From positions 1 through 64,000 of the forward strand of contig CAYZCZ010000001.1 of NCBI GenBank assembly GCA_964477125.1: DNA of 64,000 nucleotides, written 5' to 3'. Positions 14,980 to 23,472 of this stretch are shown here, one piece after another. The notes beneath the pieces were generated by a model. The model was not told the DNA's origin. It was given only the letters and a program-made list of their open reading frames with translations, and searched no databases. This stretch comes from DALYDK01 sp964477125 (GTDB lineage Bacteria; Patescibacteriota; Saccharimonadia; Saccharimonadales; CAIOMD01). Positions within the stretch are counted from its first letter, which is position 1; every line of letters begins with the position of its first letter. Both the position numbers and the translations under genes were made by a program.

Positions 14980-16917
14980 TTATTCATTTATCAAATCAAT
15001 TGCAGTGTTGATTAGTTCTGCATGGCTCCATACAAGTGGAGCAACACCAACAGGTTTTCCAGAAACTGGGTGTATTTGTTCGCTCATAATGCCACCCTTA
15101 AGTGTATACTGTAGCGACCATTCTAGTAATGGTTTAACTTTTTCTGTTTGCCCTAGTTGGGTATACAATTGAGCTAGCCAAAGTGTGCAGACAAACCAAG
15201 GGTTAGGTGGCAAAGCTTTATCATTGCGCATATACCAATCATCTTCATACCTAACAACACCACCAATTGGGCTAAGGTTAGTTAGATATTTTTCAATAGC
15301 ATGCAAGGAGCCTAAGACTTCCGGAGAGTCTAGCTTAGTTTCTGTGTACATTACCATGCCAAATAAACTAGAAATATCAATTGTATTGTCGAATTGTAAA
15401 CTGCCATCTTCTTTTAACAGTAAACCTTTTCGGTAGGTTTGTCGATCTTGGTCAAATAACAGTTGTAAACCAGAACTTATTTGGTCAGAAGCACTTTTCC
15501 ACTTAACTTCGTCGTCTGGGTAGTTAAATAAAATAGCAAATTTAGTAGCCCTATTTAATGCACCTATAACTGTGGCCACACTGTATGTATTGGTTAGGAA
15601 TTTTTCTTCCCAAAGGTCGTAGCTTGCATGCGGTAGGTTAGTCTCTTCGTCTATAAAGCCAGCTAAGAAATTAGCTGATGGCTGAATAAGAGTGGTATAT
15701 AGCGAACTAACAAAATCATCATCTCCACTATGGTCTAGGTATTCCCCAAGCATGTTAATCACAGAAGCTGTTTCGTCTTCCTGGATTGCTAGTTCTTTGC
15801 GATTTTCATGGACCAATGGGTGCCAAGTACTGCCGATTGCTTGGTCAGGCTGGTATTTATGCATTAAATAACCTTGGTGAGACAGTGTGTCACGGCAAAA
15901 CTCGAAGAATTTTTTAGGTTCTTCACGATAGCCAAGCCTAATTAAGGGCCACATAGCATAGGCACCGTCGCGTGGCCAGCAGTAACAGTAATAATCACGG
16001 CCATAGTTAAATATAGAAGAATCACCACTAGCTAACACGCCTCCTCTTTTATCCGTATGAGCCTTAATGGTCATTAGTGATTTTTTAACGTCTGATAATA
16101 GCTCAGGCCTTATGGCGTGAAGTTTATTGGCGCTGATACCCAGCCAATTATGCCACCAGCGACGCAGTTTTTCTTCAATTTTATCAATTCCAAGGTTTAG
16201 GTAATTGTTGTGAATTTCTTCACATTCATATTGTGATGAAGATGCGATAATCCAGTAATCGACTGATTTGTCACTATTAGGTTCTATACTAAATGCAAAC
16301 CTGAATACTGAGTCTACACCTCCGTGCTCTACAGCATTGCCAGACAATTCACCGTCTTCGGCGTCTTTGTAAGTGCCTTCTTTGCCTTCAATACCAAAGT
16401 TACCAACACTATATTGGTCAAACTTTTCTTTAGAATCTTGCTCTATACCACAAACAAGTAGGGCACAACGGCCTTTATAATCTAGAATGTAATTTTCTTC
16501 AGGAACAAATAGAGCCGTATCTGCTCTGCCTCCTCTTGAGATTTGAAAAACTTGATGCATAAATATTCTAACGTCACGTTTTTGATCTGAAAAATTAGAA
16601 ATAGTAATTCGCCTTATAAAACCATTGCTATGTTGGTCTACAAAATCTACCGTTTTAATACATATTTTCAAGTAGTTATTTGTAAGTATTGTATTTGCAA
16701 TTAAAGCGTCAGATTCTAAGCTGACCTCAGATTGCCATGTGCCATCATCTACCCACGAAAAAACGCCATCAACCCACACGCCAATTTTATGGTGGACACT
16801 TCTAGCAGTTGTTAAGTTGTCTAGCCCAACATACGGATAATAAAAATCATGGACTAAACCATTTTCGTTTAGTCCAACCATTAGCTGACCGTTGCTTAGC
16901 ATTGCTGGGCGAGCCAT
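14980..16917 (-). CDS. Glycoside hydrolase family 15 (glucoamylase-like)
   Basis: 645 aa, full length for the prokaryotic GH15 form. An N-terminal beta-sandwich domain (about 1-265, MLSNGQLMVGLNENGLVHDF) is followed by the (alpha/alpha)6 barrel. Seen in it are NYGRDYYCYCWPRDGAYAMW (about 304-323) and the catalytic-acid segment YDLWEE (433-438). These enzymes cut alpha-1,4- or alpha-1,1-linked glucose from non-reducing ends of glucans or trehalose. No signal peptide is seen, so it should act in the cytoplasm. Last gene of the GT4-GH57-GH15 operon, one base after GH57. Confidence 0.9.
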   Translation of the reverse strand: MARPAMLSNGQLMVGLNENGLVHDFYYPYVGLDNLTTARSVHHKIGVWVDGVFSWVDDGTWQSEVSLESDALIANTILTNNYLKICIKTVDFVDQHSNGFIRRITISNFSDQKRDVRIFMHQVFQISRGGRADTALFVPEENYILDYKGRCALLVCGIEQDSKEKFDQYSVGNFGIEGKEGTYKDAEDGELSGNAVEHGGVDSVFRFAFSIEPNSDKSVDYWIIASSSQYECEEIHNNYLNLGIDKIEEKLRRWWHNWLGISANKLHAIRPELLSDVKKSLMTIKAHTDKRGGVLASGDSSIFNYGRDYYCYCWPRDGAYAMWPLIRLGYREEPKKFFEFCRDTLSHQGYLMHKYQPDQAIGSTWHPLVHENRKELAIQEDETASVINMLGEYLDHSGDDDFVSSLYTTLIQPSANFLAGFIDEETNLPHASYDLWEEKFLTNTYSVATVIGALNRATKFAILFNYPDDEVKWKSASDQISSGLQLLFDQDRQTYRKGLLLKEDGSLQFDNTIDISSLFGMVMYTETKLDSPEVLGSLHAIEKYLTNLSPIGGVVRYEDDWYMRNDKALPPNPWFVCTLWLAQLYTQLGQTEKVKPLLEWSLQYTLKGGIMSEQIHPVSGKPVGVAPLVWSHAELINTAIDLINE

Positions 16918-16918
16918 G

Positions 16919-18136
16919 TTAAATCACTCCGTTTTTTTCAGCAAGCCGATATTTTAAATCATGCCATGAATTCATGAAATTCGTGAAAGCTTCGTATGGT
17001 GTTTTGTACGGGCTGAAGTAAGCATGGACGTCTCCATCACTAAACCATTTAGTACACATATAGTAGAAATGGTCGCTTGTCTGAAGTTTACGCCAATCTT
17101 CTATTAAAGCGTAGTCTCCAGTAGCTATTATAGAATCTTCTAATCCGTAAAGTGATAATATCGCATCGTGTTGCATTGGGTTGCCAAGCCAGGCAGTTAA
17201 GTCACGTTCAGTATCTGCCCAGGTAATTGTTTGAGGAATGTCAACAAAATCAACTGGTTCAAATGTGTCTATAGCTTCGCTAAGGGTCATAAATGTTCGG
17301 TCATCTCGTGAATTGAACCATGTTTCAGGCAATGCTTTTAAGAATTCAAATATACCCGTATCAGCCCACTGATGTTCCCCGAACGTTTCGTAGTCCATAA
17401 ATAAGTTAAATACCTGCGCATTATCCATGGAAGCGCCCATCCAGTCTACAAATTTATCGGTATGTAATGGGTATTCTTCCCATTGTTTATTACCAAACCT
17501 AAATGCTAGGTCGTCACTAAGTTTATAGTTTTTCATTAGTAACCGTATGTTATCGGTGTAACTAGGTCGATAGACAAAATTCGGGCTTCTCCAGCCTAAT
17601 ATAGGATCCCAACCTTCAGTAATAATACCTTTATAGCCGGCTTTATCTGCCCAATAGGCAAGATCGTTATTGTAACTAAGTTCGGTGTTTCTGAACACAG
17701 ATGGTGTTACTCCAAAAACTGATTCAACTTTTTCACGATGCATTTTAACTTGGGCTTCAAATTCAGTGCGACTATAGAAAAATGCCAAGCTGTGATGGTA
17801 TGTTTCGGCAACAATTTCTACCCGCCCGGTTCGGAATAACTGTTTAAAACTTTCTAGTACTTCAGGTGCCCATTTTTCGAACTGCTCTATAACAGTGCCA
17901 CTAATAGACATGCTTAGTTTAAATTCTGGGTATTTATTTAATAAATCAAGCAATACTTTATTGGTAGGAATATATGATTTTTCGGCAACTTTATCTATTA
18001 TGAATTTATTATTTGTTAAAGCACCCTCAGTATTGTCGTCGAAATAATGATGATTTTCTCCAGCATCGAATATTGTGTAATGTTTTATTCGAAATGGTTG
18101 ATGTACATGCAAGTACAGACAAATTGCTTGTTTCAT
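16919..18136 (-). CDS. Glycoside hydrolase family 57
   Basis: 405 aa. GH57 landmarks: LYLHVHQPFR (residues 7-16), FRNTELSYNND with the likely nucleophile Glu at 152, and FMDYETFGEHQ with the likely acid Asp at 248. This sub-type, often called alpha-amylase-like, occurs beside a GT4 glycogen synthase-like gene in many small genomes. The substrate is presumably an alpha-glucan. The start ATG overlaps the GT4 stop by one base (TAATG), showing translational coupling. No signal peptide. Confidence 0.9.
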   Translation of the reverse strand: MKQAICLYLHVHQPFRIKHYTIFDAGENHHYFDDNTEGALTNNKFIIDKVAEKSYIPTNKVLLDLLNKYPEFKLSMSISGTVIEQFEKWAPEVLESFKQLFRTGRVEIVAETYHHSLAFFYSRTEFEAQVKMHREKVESVFGVTPSVFRNTELSYNNDLAYWADKAGYKGIITEGWDPILGWRSPNFVYRPSYTDNIRLLMKNYKLSDDLAFRFGNKQWEEYPLHTDKFVDWMGASMDNAQVFNLFMDYETFGEHQWADTGIFEFLKALPETWFNSRDDRTFMTLSEAIDTFEPVDFVDIPQTITWADTERDLTAWLGNPMQHDAILSLYGLEDSIIATGDYALIEDWRKLQTSDHFYYMCTKWFSDGDVHAYFSPYKTPYEAFTNFMNSWHDLKYRLAEKNGVI

Positions 18137-19347
18137 TATCTGCTACCTACTAGCTGAGCGTGTTGATGGTAGGTACTCACCATCTTATGGGCCGCGTCAT
18201 CCCAGCTAAGTTTTAAAAATTCTTTGTGACTTTGACTATGAAGTTCATCACGTAATGAATCGTTTCTAACAACTGCTGAAATTTGGTTGGCCATTTCTTT
18301 AATATCCCAAAAATCAACTTTTAAGCAGTTTGTAATTACTTCTGCGACACCAGACTGTTTACTTACAAGGGCAGGGGTTCCGTACCCTATTGCTTCGAGC
18401 GGAGTTAAACCAAAAGGTTCCGACACGCTAGGCATGACAAATAAATCTGCAACTGAAAAAGCATCTCTTAGGTTTTTGCCACGTTGAAAATCAGTGAATA
18501 TAACATTTTTGGATATACCAAGTTCAGCGGCAAGTTCTAATAGTTCAAGGTATTGTTCCCCTGAACCAACAATAAGAAATATTGTTTTTGGAGTTTTATC
18601 TACCACTAACTTGGCCGCCTGCATCAAGTTATATAAGTTCTTTTGAACAGTCAGCCTCCCCACGTTAGATACAACTCTGTATCCCTGACTCTTCATCTTA
18701 ACCAAATACTTATAGGCATTATCACTACTAATATTGCTATACACACTAATATCTATACTGTTATGAACAACTTCTATTTTATCTTCTGGTACGCCGTATT
18801 CTTTAACAATTACATTTTTAGTATGTTGGCTTACTGCAATGATTCTGTCTGCAATTAGAAAGCCCATATACTCAATTTCGTGAACCATAGGGTTGCCAGG
18901 TTTTCCACCGGCTCGATCAAATTCAGTAGCATGGACGTGCACAATTAGTGGCTTACCAGATAGTTCTTTGGCTCGTAAACCCGCTCTGAAAGTAAGCCAA
19001 TCGTGGGCATAGATAATATCGTATTCACCAAGAATGGCCATTTGCTCTACGCGGTCAGCGTAATTACTAACTTGCTGGAATAAGCTGACATCTTGTTCGC
19101 TTCCATCGTCGTAAAAATACTTAAAACTATCGTAAGCAATACCACTTTTTTGAACTTTTGCTGCACTTTGGGGAATTGCTGGGTTAACTTTCATGAAGTC
19201 TATATCATCGTGACTGTCGGAGTACGGAACAATAAATTCTATATCGACATTTTTTTTAGACAGCGCTTTGCATAAATGGTAGCAAGCGACTCCAAGGCCC
19301 CCGCTATTATGCGGAGGCAGTTCCCAGCCTAGCATTAACACTCTCAT
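18136..19347 (-). CDS. GT4 glycosyltransferase, glycogen synthase-like
   Basis: 403 aa, GT-B fold. The N-terminus MRVLMLGWELPPHNSGGLGV with the Gly-rich donor loop, AHDWLTFRAG in the middle, and the C-terminal retaining motif PSVSEPFGLTPLEAIGYGTP (EX7E type) resemble GT4 alpha-glucan synthases. The product may be glycogen or a related glucan that the two downstream hydrolases trim. First gene of the operon; AGGAAGAG precedes the ATG. Confidence 0.88.
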   Translation of the reverse strand: MRVLMLGWELPPHNSGGLGVACYHLCKALSKKNVDIEFIVPYSDSHDDIDFMKVNPAIPQSAAKVQKSGIAYDSFKYFYDDGSEQDVSLFQQVSNYADRVEQMAILGEYDIIYAHDWLTFRAGLRAKELSGKPLIVHVHATEFDRAGGKPGNPMVHEIEYMGFLIADRIIAVSQHTKNVIVKEYGVPEDKIEVVHNSIDISVYSNISSDNAYKYLVKMKSQGYRVVSNVGRLTVQKNLYNLMQAAKLVVDKTPKTIFLIVGSGEQYLELLELAAELGISKNVIFTDFQRGKNLRDAFSVADLFVMPSVSEPFGLTPLEAIGYGTPALVSKQSGVAEVITNCLKVDFWDIKEMANQISAVVRNDSLRDELHSQSHKEFLKLSWDDAAHKMVSTYHQHAQLVGSR

Positions 19348-19384
19348 TTATTCGTTTTTTTCTCTTCCTAATTTGTATGTCTAT

Positions 19385-19414
19385 ATTATAGCCACAATTT
19401 ATAATGAAGCACAA
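19385..19414 (-). promoter_or_regulatory. Promoter of the glucan operon
   Basis: Minus strand: TTGTGC (19414-19409), 18-base spacer, TATAAT (19390-19385), giving a leader of about 30 bases with an AGGAAGAG ribosome binding site before ATG 19347. It diverges from the typA promoter. Confidence 0.5.
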
Positions 19415-19497
19415 CCTTTTTAGTAGTGAAAATTTACCCTATTTATGTTAAAATATTCATTAAAGCCACAATTAAATAACTACAGCGGTAAAGGCCG

Positions 19498-19503
19498 TAT
19501 TAT
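19498..19503 (+). promoter_or_regulatory. -10 box of typA, leaderless arrangement
   Basis: TATTAT ends 8 bases before ATG 19512. The predicted transcript begins at or near the start codon. Confidence 0.45.
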
Positions 19504-19511
19504 CTACACTT

Positions 19512-21155
19512 ATGTTTACAACCGATAAAATACGAAATATAGCAATTATTGCCCATGTTGACCATGGCAAAACGACAATTGTTGATGCTTTATTAAAGCA
19601 ATCTCATACATTTAGGGATAATCAATCAGAAATGACACAACAGCTTTTGATGGATAGCAACGATCAAGAAAAAGAACGTGGCATTACAATCCAGGCTAAA
19701 CAAACTGCCATTACTTACGAGGGCTATAGAATAAATATTATTGACACCCCAGGTCACGCAGATTTCAGTGGAGAAGTTGAACGTACTCTAAACATGGCTG
19801 ACGCTTGTTTGCTAATTGTTGATGCCCAAGAAGGCCCAATGCCTCAAACAAAATTCGTATTAAAAAAAGCTTTAGAAAATCATTTAAAGCCTTTTGTAGT
19901 TATTAATAAAATTGACAAGAACGACTCTAATATATTTAAAGTCGAAGATGAAGTAGCGGATTTATTTTTAGAACTAGCTACGGATGAATCACAATTGCAT
20001 TACCCTATATTTTACGCTGTTGGACGTGATGGTAAAATGTGGGATTCAAAACCCGAGGATATTAGCGAAGATGCTGACATGAGAGTTATATTAGATGCAA
20101 TTATTACTGATATCCCTCAGCCTAAAGGAAATAGTAGTAACCCGCTACAAATGCTTGTAACTGCTTTGGCATGGGACAGTTTTTTGGGAAAATATGCAAT
20201 AGGTAGAATTGCCGAAGGCTCTATGAAGCCTGGAGATCAGGTTTCTTTGATAAACAGGGATGGAGAAATTTCAAAGGCTAAAGTGGATAAATTATTTGTT
20301 AGCCAAGGACTNNNNNNNNNNNNNNNNNNNNNNNNNNNNNNNNNNNNNNNNNNNNNNNNNNNNNNNNNNNNNNNNNNNNNNNNNNNNNNNNNNNNNNNNN
20401 NNNNNNNNNNNGGATTTTTAGTAAGTGGTCGTGGCGAACTACACCTAAGCGTATTAATAGAGACTATGCGTCGCGAAGGATTTGAGTTTGAAGTAGGTCG
20501 TCCAACGGTAGTTACCAAAATTGTCGAAGGCGTTGAGATGGAGCCAATTGAAGAAGTGACTGTTGAGGTTGATGATGCTCACGTTGGGGCAGTACAACAA
20601 GAATTTGGTCTTAGAAGGGCGGAACTTACAAAACAAGAACCACTTTCTGGTGGACAAACTCGTTTACTTTATAAGATGCCCACCAAATCGCTTATAGGTA
20701 TGAGTAACATTCTACTAACTGCTACCCGGGGAACAGTGCAGGTTCACAGCTTGCATATTGGGTACGAGCCATTATCCCCAGCACTATCAAGGTTGCGTAA
20801 TGGTGCCTTAGTTGCCTGGGAAAACGGTGTTACAACCGCCTACGCACTTCAAACAGCCGAACAAAGAGGTATCTGTTTTGTTGAGCCAGCTCAAAAAGTT
20901 TATGCTGGTCAAGTAGTTGGTGTAAATGGTCGTGGTGACGATTTAGAGATTAACGTAGCCAAAGAAAAACACCTAACTAATATGCGATCATCTAGTAGCG
21001 ATGGAACTGTTCGGCTTACTCCTGCTACAATTCTAAGCCTAGAGCAATCATTAGATTTTATTGAAGACGATGAATTAGTCGAAGTGACGCCTAAATCTCT
21101 TCGTATAAGAAAGAAGCTTCTTAATCATAGCGAACGTAAAAGAAACGCTAAATAG
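19512..21155 (+). CDS. typA: GTP-binding ribosome-associated protein TypA/BipA (interrupted by gap)
   Basis: A translational GTPase involved in ribosome assembly and stress. G motifs are clear: AHVDHGKTT (14-22), ERGITIQ, DTPGHADF and NKIDK. After the gap come GFLVSGRGELHLSVLIETMR and the BipA-specific C-terminus LTNMRSSSSDGTVRLTPATI. The 100-N gap (20312-20411) falls between domain II and domain III. By recalled comparison with E. coli BipA, about 95 residues are missing there, against 34 codons of N. The true gap is therefore probably near 290 bases, and the open frame across the N run is accidental. Confidence 0.95.
   Translation: MFTTDKIRNIAIIAHVDHGKTTIVDALLKQSHTFRDNQSEMTQQLLMDSNDQEKERGITIQAKQTAITYEGYRINIIDTPGHADFSGEVERTLNMADACLLIVDAQEGPMPQTKFVLKKALENHLKPFVVINKIDKNDSNIFKVEDEVADLFLELATDESQLHYPIFYAVGRDGKMWDSKPEDISEDADMRVILDAIITDIPQPKGNSSNPLQMLVTALAWDSFLGKYAIGRIAEGSMKPGDQVSLINRDGEISKAKVDKLFVSQGXXXXXXXXXXXXXXXXXXXXXXXXXXXXXXXXXXGFLVSGRGELHLSVLIETMRREGFEFEVGRPTVVTKIVEGVEMEPIEEVTVEVDDAHVGAVQQEFGLRRAELTKQEPLSGGQTRLLYKMPTKSLIGMSNILLTATRGTVQVHSLHIGYEPLSPALSRLRNGALVAWENGVTTAYALQTAEQRGICFVEPAQKVYAGQVVGVNGRGDDLEINVAKEKHLTNMRSSSSDGTVRLTPATILSLEQSLDFIEDDELVEVTPKSLRIRKKLLNHSERKRNAK
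20312..20411. other. Assembly gap (100 N) inside typA
   Basis: Exactly 100 N, the usual placeholder for a scaffold gap of unknown size. Protein comparison suggests a real size near 290 bases. Confidence 0.95.
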
Positions 21156-21221
21156 CACTCTAAATTTATCCACAAAATAGTAAGTGTAAATGAACTGATA
21201 TATACTATTAGTAATATACCC

Positions 21222-21911
21222 ATGAACGATAAAATACTAACAAACTATTTTAAAGATAGAGCTGAGGCAGGGGCTATAATTGCCGCTAAACTTGCCAAAT
21301 ACAGATACGAAGATACTATTGTACTATCTTTATCTGAAGGTGGCGTTTTAGTTGGTGCCGAAATTGCAAAAAACCTCCATTCACTAATTGCCCTATTACT
21401 TGTAAAAGATATTTACCTTCCAGATGGGCGAACTGTAATTGGGTCTGTTAATGAGGTTGGCGGATTTGTATACAACAATGCTTTCTCTGCTGGTGAAATT
21501 GAAGAGTTTGATGGTGAATATCGTAACTATATAGATCAAGCTAGAATGCAGGCTATACATGAACTGCATGTGGCTTTGGGGCAGGGCGGTGAAATTTCCA
21601 CTGATTATTTTAGAAATCGTAACGTTATTGTAGTCACTGATGGTGCGCTTAATGGCTCCGCTTTCGATATGGCTTACGACTATTTAAAAAAGATAGCAAT
21701 AAAAAAACTAGTAATAGTTACACCAATTGCATCTGTAGGTGCCGTAGATAGGATGCATATATTGGCAGACGAGCTAGTATGCTTAAGCGTGGTTGAAGCG
21801 GTATATTCACTCGACCATTACTACGATATAAATGATATGCCAAGTCGTCAGGAAATATTAGATATTCTAAACGAAATTATTATAAAGTGGAATCAACAAA
21901 AAACTTTGTAG
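21222..21911 (+). CDS. Phosphoribosyltransferase-like protein
   Basis: 229 aa with the type I PRTase outline. An N-terminal segment LSLSEGGVLVGAEIAKNLHS corresponds to the PPi loop region. The central strand and loop NVIVVTDGALNGSAFDMAYD stands where the PRPP-binding motif (DDxxxTG) is expected. The motif is degenerate (TDGALNG), with only one acidic residue, so catalysis is uncertain. A C-terminal segment IKKLVIVTPIASVGAVDRMH follows as in that fold. Similar proteins are often annotated as competence- or natural-transformation-related PRTases (ComF-like), but the zinc finger of ComF is absent. Confidence 0.65.
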   Translation: MNDKILTNYFKDRAEAGAIIAAKLAKYRYEDTIVLSLSEGGVLVGAEIAKNLHSLIALLLVKDIYLPDGRTVIGSVNEVGGFVYNNAFSAGEIEEFDGEYRNYIDQARMQAIHELHVALGQGGEISTDYFRNRNVIVVTDGALNGSAFDMAYDYLKKIAIKKLVIVTPIASVGAVDRMHILADELVCLSVVEAVYSLDHYYDINDMPSRQEILDILNEIIIKWNQQKTL

Positions 21912-21916
21912 ATTTT

Positions 21917-22690
21917 TTATTTCTTAATTTTTGTCGACTTTTTCTTTTTCGCTATTTTTTTCATAGCTGGTTTTATGGTTTGCATTAAATTGAAAAATTG
22001 ATCTCTATTTACATCCGCAAAATCTGCAAGTGGTTTACTCTCAAAATCAAATTTCATACTTGCCAACCTTAAGACAAAAGTTAAAAGAATAGCAATAACT
22101 GCAGATATTTGGGCTGGAATCTTTAGCTGAGCCCCTAGTACAAGAAAAGTACATATACCAATTAATGCAGCTAAAGCATAATATTGCCCTGGGAAAAAAA
22201 TCACAGGCTCTTTTTTTATAAGGACATCACGTAGTATACCGCCACCTATAGCACTACTAAAGCCAACAATAATCGCAGCCATTACACCTAAGCCTACATT
22301 TAAAGTCATTTGTGCACCAATAACTCCGTATATGCCTAAGCCCAAAGCATCAGCAACAAAAAACAATCCATTAAATTTTTTTACTACATGATAAGCGAAA
22401 CTTCCTATAATAATTGCATAAATAACTGCTAGTATAAATTGCGGACTTTGGATAAATAGAACAGGACCTTGTTGCAAGAAAATTCCATCTCTAATTAAAC
22501 CACCGCCTGCACCAGCAATTAACGCCATTATTCCAACACCTATCAGATCATAGCCTCTTTTGGTAGCCAATATAACTCCAGTAAGGGCAAATAAAAATGT
22601 AGCCGCAAGGTTATAAATAAGTGGAAATTCAAATTGACCAACCAATTTGCTAGTCTCGCTGAATATACTTAAACCACTCATAGAATCCAT
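21917..22690 (-). CDS. TRIC/UPF0126 family membrane channel
   Basis: 257 aa, seven hydrophobic helices and a basic C-terminus (KKIAKKKKSTKIKK). It carries two copies of the family unit: IMALIAGAGGGLIRDGIFLQ in the first half and VGFSSAIGGGILRDVLIKKE in the second, the internal repeat known from bacterial trimeric intracellular cation channel proteins (YadS, YicG). An ion or small-molecule channel is inferred from the family. Convergent with the PRTase-like gene. Confidence 0.87.
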   Translation of the reverse strand: MDSMSGLSIFSETSKLVGQFEFPLIYNLAATFLFALTGVILATKRGYDLIGVGIMALIAGAGGGLIRDGIFLQQGPVLFIQSPQFILAVIYAIIIGSFAYHVVKKFNGLFFVADALGLGIYGVIGAQMTLNVGLGVMAAIIVGFSSAIGGGILRDVLIKKEPVIFFPGQYYALAALIGICTFLVLGAQLKIPAQISAVIAILLTFVLRLASMKFDFESKPLADFADVNRDQFFNLMQTIKPAMKKIAKKKKSTKIKK

Positions 22691-22763
22691 TTATATAATT
22701 GTATAAGCATTACCAGTAATAAAGCAAACAATAAAGAAATTTTTGTATATAAAATAGCTACTG

Positions 22764-22769
22764 TATAAT
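22764..22769 (+). promoter_or_regulatory. -10 box upstream of the partial tRNA-Trp copy
   Basis: TATAAT, 12 bases before the tRNA-like sequence at 22782. Transcription from here would pass through the partial copy and hairpin string and could reach the intact tRNA-Trp. Confidence 0.4.
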
Positions 22770-22779
22770 AACTTGGTGC

Positions 22780-23001
22780 ATAGGGGAGTAGCTCAGTTGG
22801 TAGAGTGAGAAATGCCAGTGGCATTTTGCAAGGCCGGAAACCTTGCGCGCGAATGCGCCAAAGCTGAGGAGGGGTCGACCACAATTTCAAAGAAATTGAC
22901 GGGTGACCTGGTCTCCAAGGCAGACCACTGCTACATGGCTTGTTAAATAGTTCTTTTCATTTACAATACTTATTTATAGGGGAGTAGCTCAGTTGGTAGA
23001 G
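22780..23001 (+). repeat. Direct repeat of 26 bases (tRNA-Trp 5' end)
   Basis: The 26 bases at 22780-22805 recur exactly at 22976-23001, 196 bases apart. Each copy covers AT plus the first 24 bases of tRNA-Trp, ending with GGTAGAG of the D arm. Confidence 0.9.
22782..22940 (+). ncRNA. Partial tRNA-Trp copy joined to a string of hairpins
   Basis: The first 24 bases are identical to the start of the intact tRNA-Trp at 22978. After the D arm the sequence departs into hairpins: AAATGCC/GGCATTT, GCAAGG/CCTTGC, GCGC/GCGC and AATTTC/GAAATT. It then returns to CTGGTCTCCAA (22908-22918), the same 11 bases as the anticodon arm of tRNA-Trp. The T arm and acceptor 3' strand never appear. It may be a tRNA pseudogene with a palindromic insertion of about 102 bases, a regulatory RNA derived from tRNA, or an assembly artefact. 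No known RNA family fits. Confidence 0.4.
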
Positions 23002-23053
23002 CACTGGTCTCCAAAACCAGGTGTCGCAGGTTCAAGTCCTGTCTCCCCTGCCA
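22978..23053 (+). tRNA. tRNA-Trp (CCA)
   Basis: 76 bases including encoded CCA. Acceptor AGGGGAG pairs with CTCCCCT, discriminator G. Anticodon stem CTGGT/ACCAG with loop CTCCAAA, anticodon CCA. T arm GCAGG-TTCAAGT-CCTGT (one G-T pair). All arms are intact. Confidence 0.97.
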
Positions 23054-23069
23054 AAATCATTGAATATTT

Positions 23070-23426
23070 ATGCAAATGAAAGAGCTACACCAAACTGCTT
23101 ACGGTAAAAAGAAAAAATGGTATCAATTTACTAGGTTTGAAATAATATTAATATTGGTAGCATTATTTGCTGTAATCATCGCTGTTATTGTATTCAAACA
23201 GTCAATATATGAATTGTTAAACAAACCAAATAATCAAACGCCGGGTATGGGAATGAACTGCGGCTCTGATAAGGGTGGGTATATTTGTGAACCTGCTTAT
23301 AATGAGCCATCAGAACAAACTTATGATGGATTTGATACTACAATAAAAGATGAAGATCCTGAAAGCATATGTTTAAAATATATGAGCAAGGAAGAATGTG
23401 ATAAGGAAAATAGTTACCTGCCATAA
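23070..23426 (+). CDS. Membrane-anchored protein with four cysteines
   Basis: 118 aa. Basic N-terminus (YGKKKKWYQF), one membrane helix (about 24-44) and an acidic outer domain with two Cys pairs: CGSDKGGYIC and CLKYMSKEEC. The Cys spacing suggests two disulfides in an extracytoplasmic domain. ATG 23076 is an alternative start. It follows tRNA-Trp by 16 bases without an evident ribosome binding site. Function unknown. Confidence 0.6.
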   Translation: MQMKELHQTAYGKKKKWYQFTRFEIILILVALFAVIIAVIVFKQSIYELLNKPNNQTPGMGMNCGSDKGGYICEPAYNEPSEQTYDGFDTTIKDEDPESICLKYMSKEECDKENSYLP

Positions 23427-23460
23427 ATTCTGTATTTACTATTCCGTGCGCATGGAGTGC

Positions 23461-23466
23461 TAAAAT
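23461..23466 (+). promoter_or_regulatory. Extended -10 box of the AlkD-like gene, leaderless arrangement
   Basis: TGC directly before TAAAAT (23461-23466) makes an extended -10 element. It ends 6 bases before ATG 23473, so the mRNA should start at the start codon. Confidence 0.5.
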
Positions 23467-23472
23467 TATCCT

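Noticed and set aside
21222..21911. ComF competence protein
   Set aside because: The zinc finger and the full DDxxxTG PRPP motif of ComF are missing, so only a general PRTase-like call is justified.
22782..22940. SRP RNA, tmRNA or group I intron as explanation for the element
   Set aside because: No GGAAGGAAGCAGCC apex of SRP RNA, no tmRNA tag frame or TTCRANNCC acceptor end, and no recognisable P/Q/R/S core of group I introns; the 3' exon of the tRNA copy is missing.
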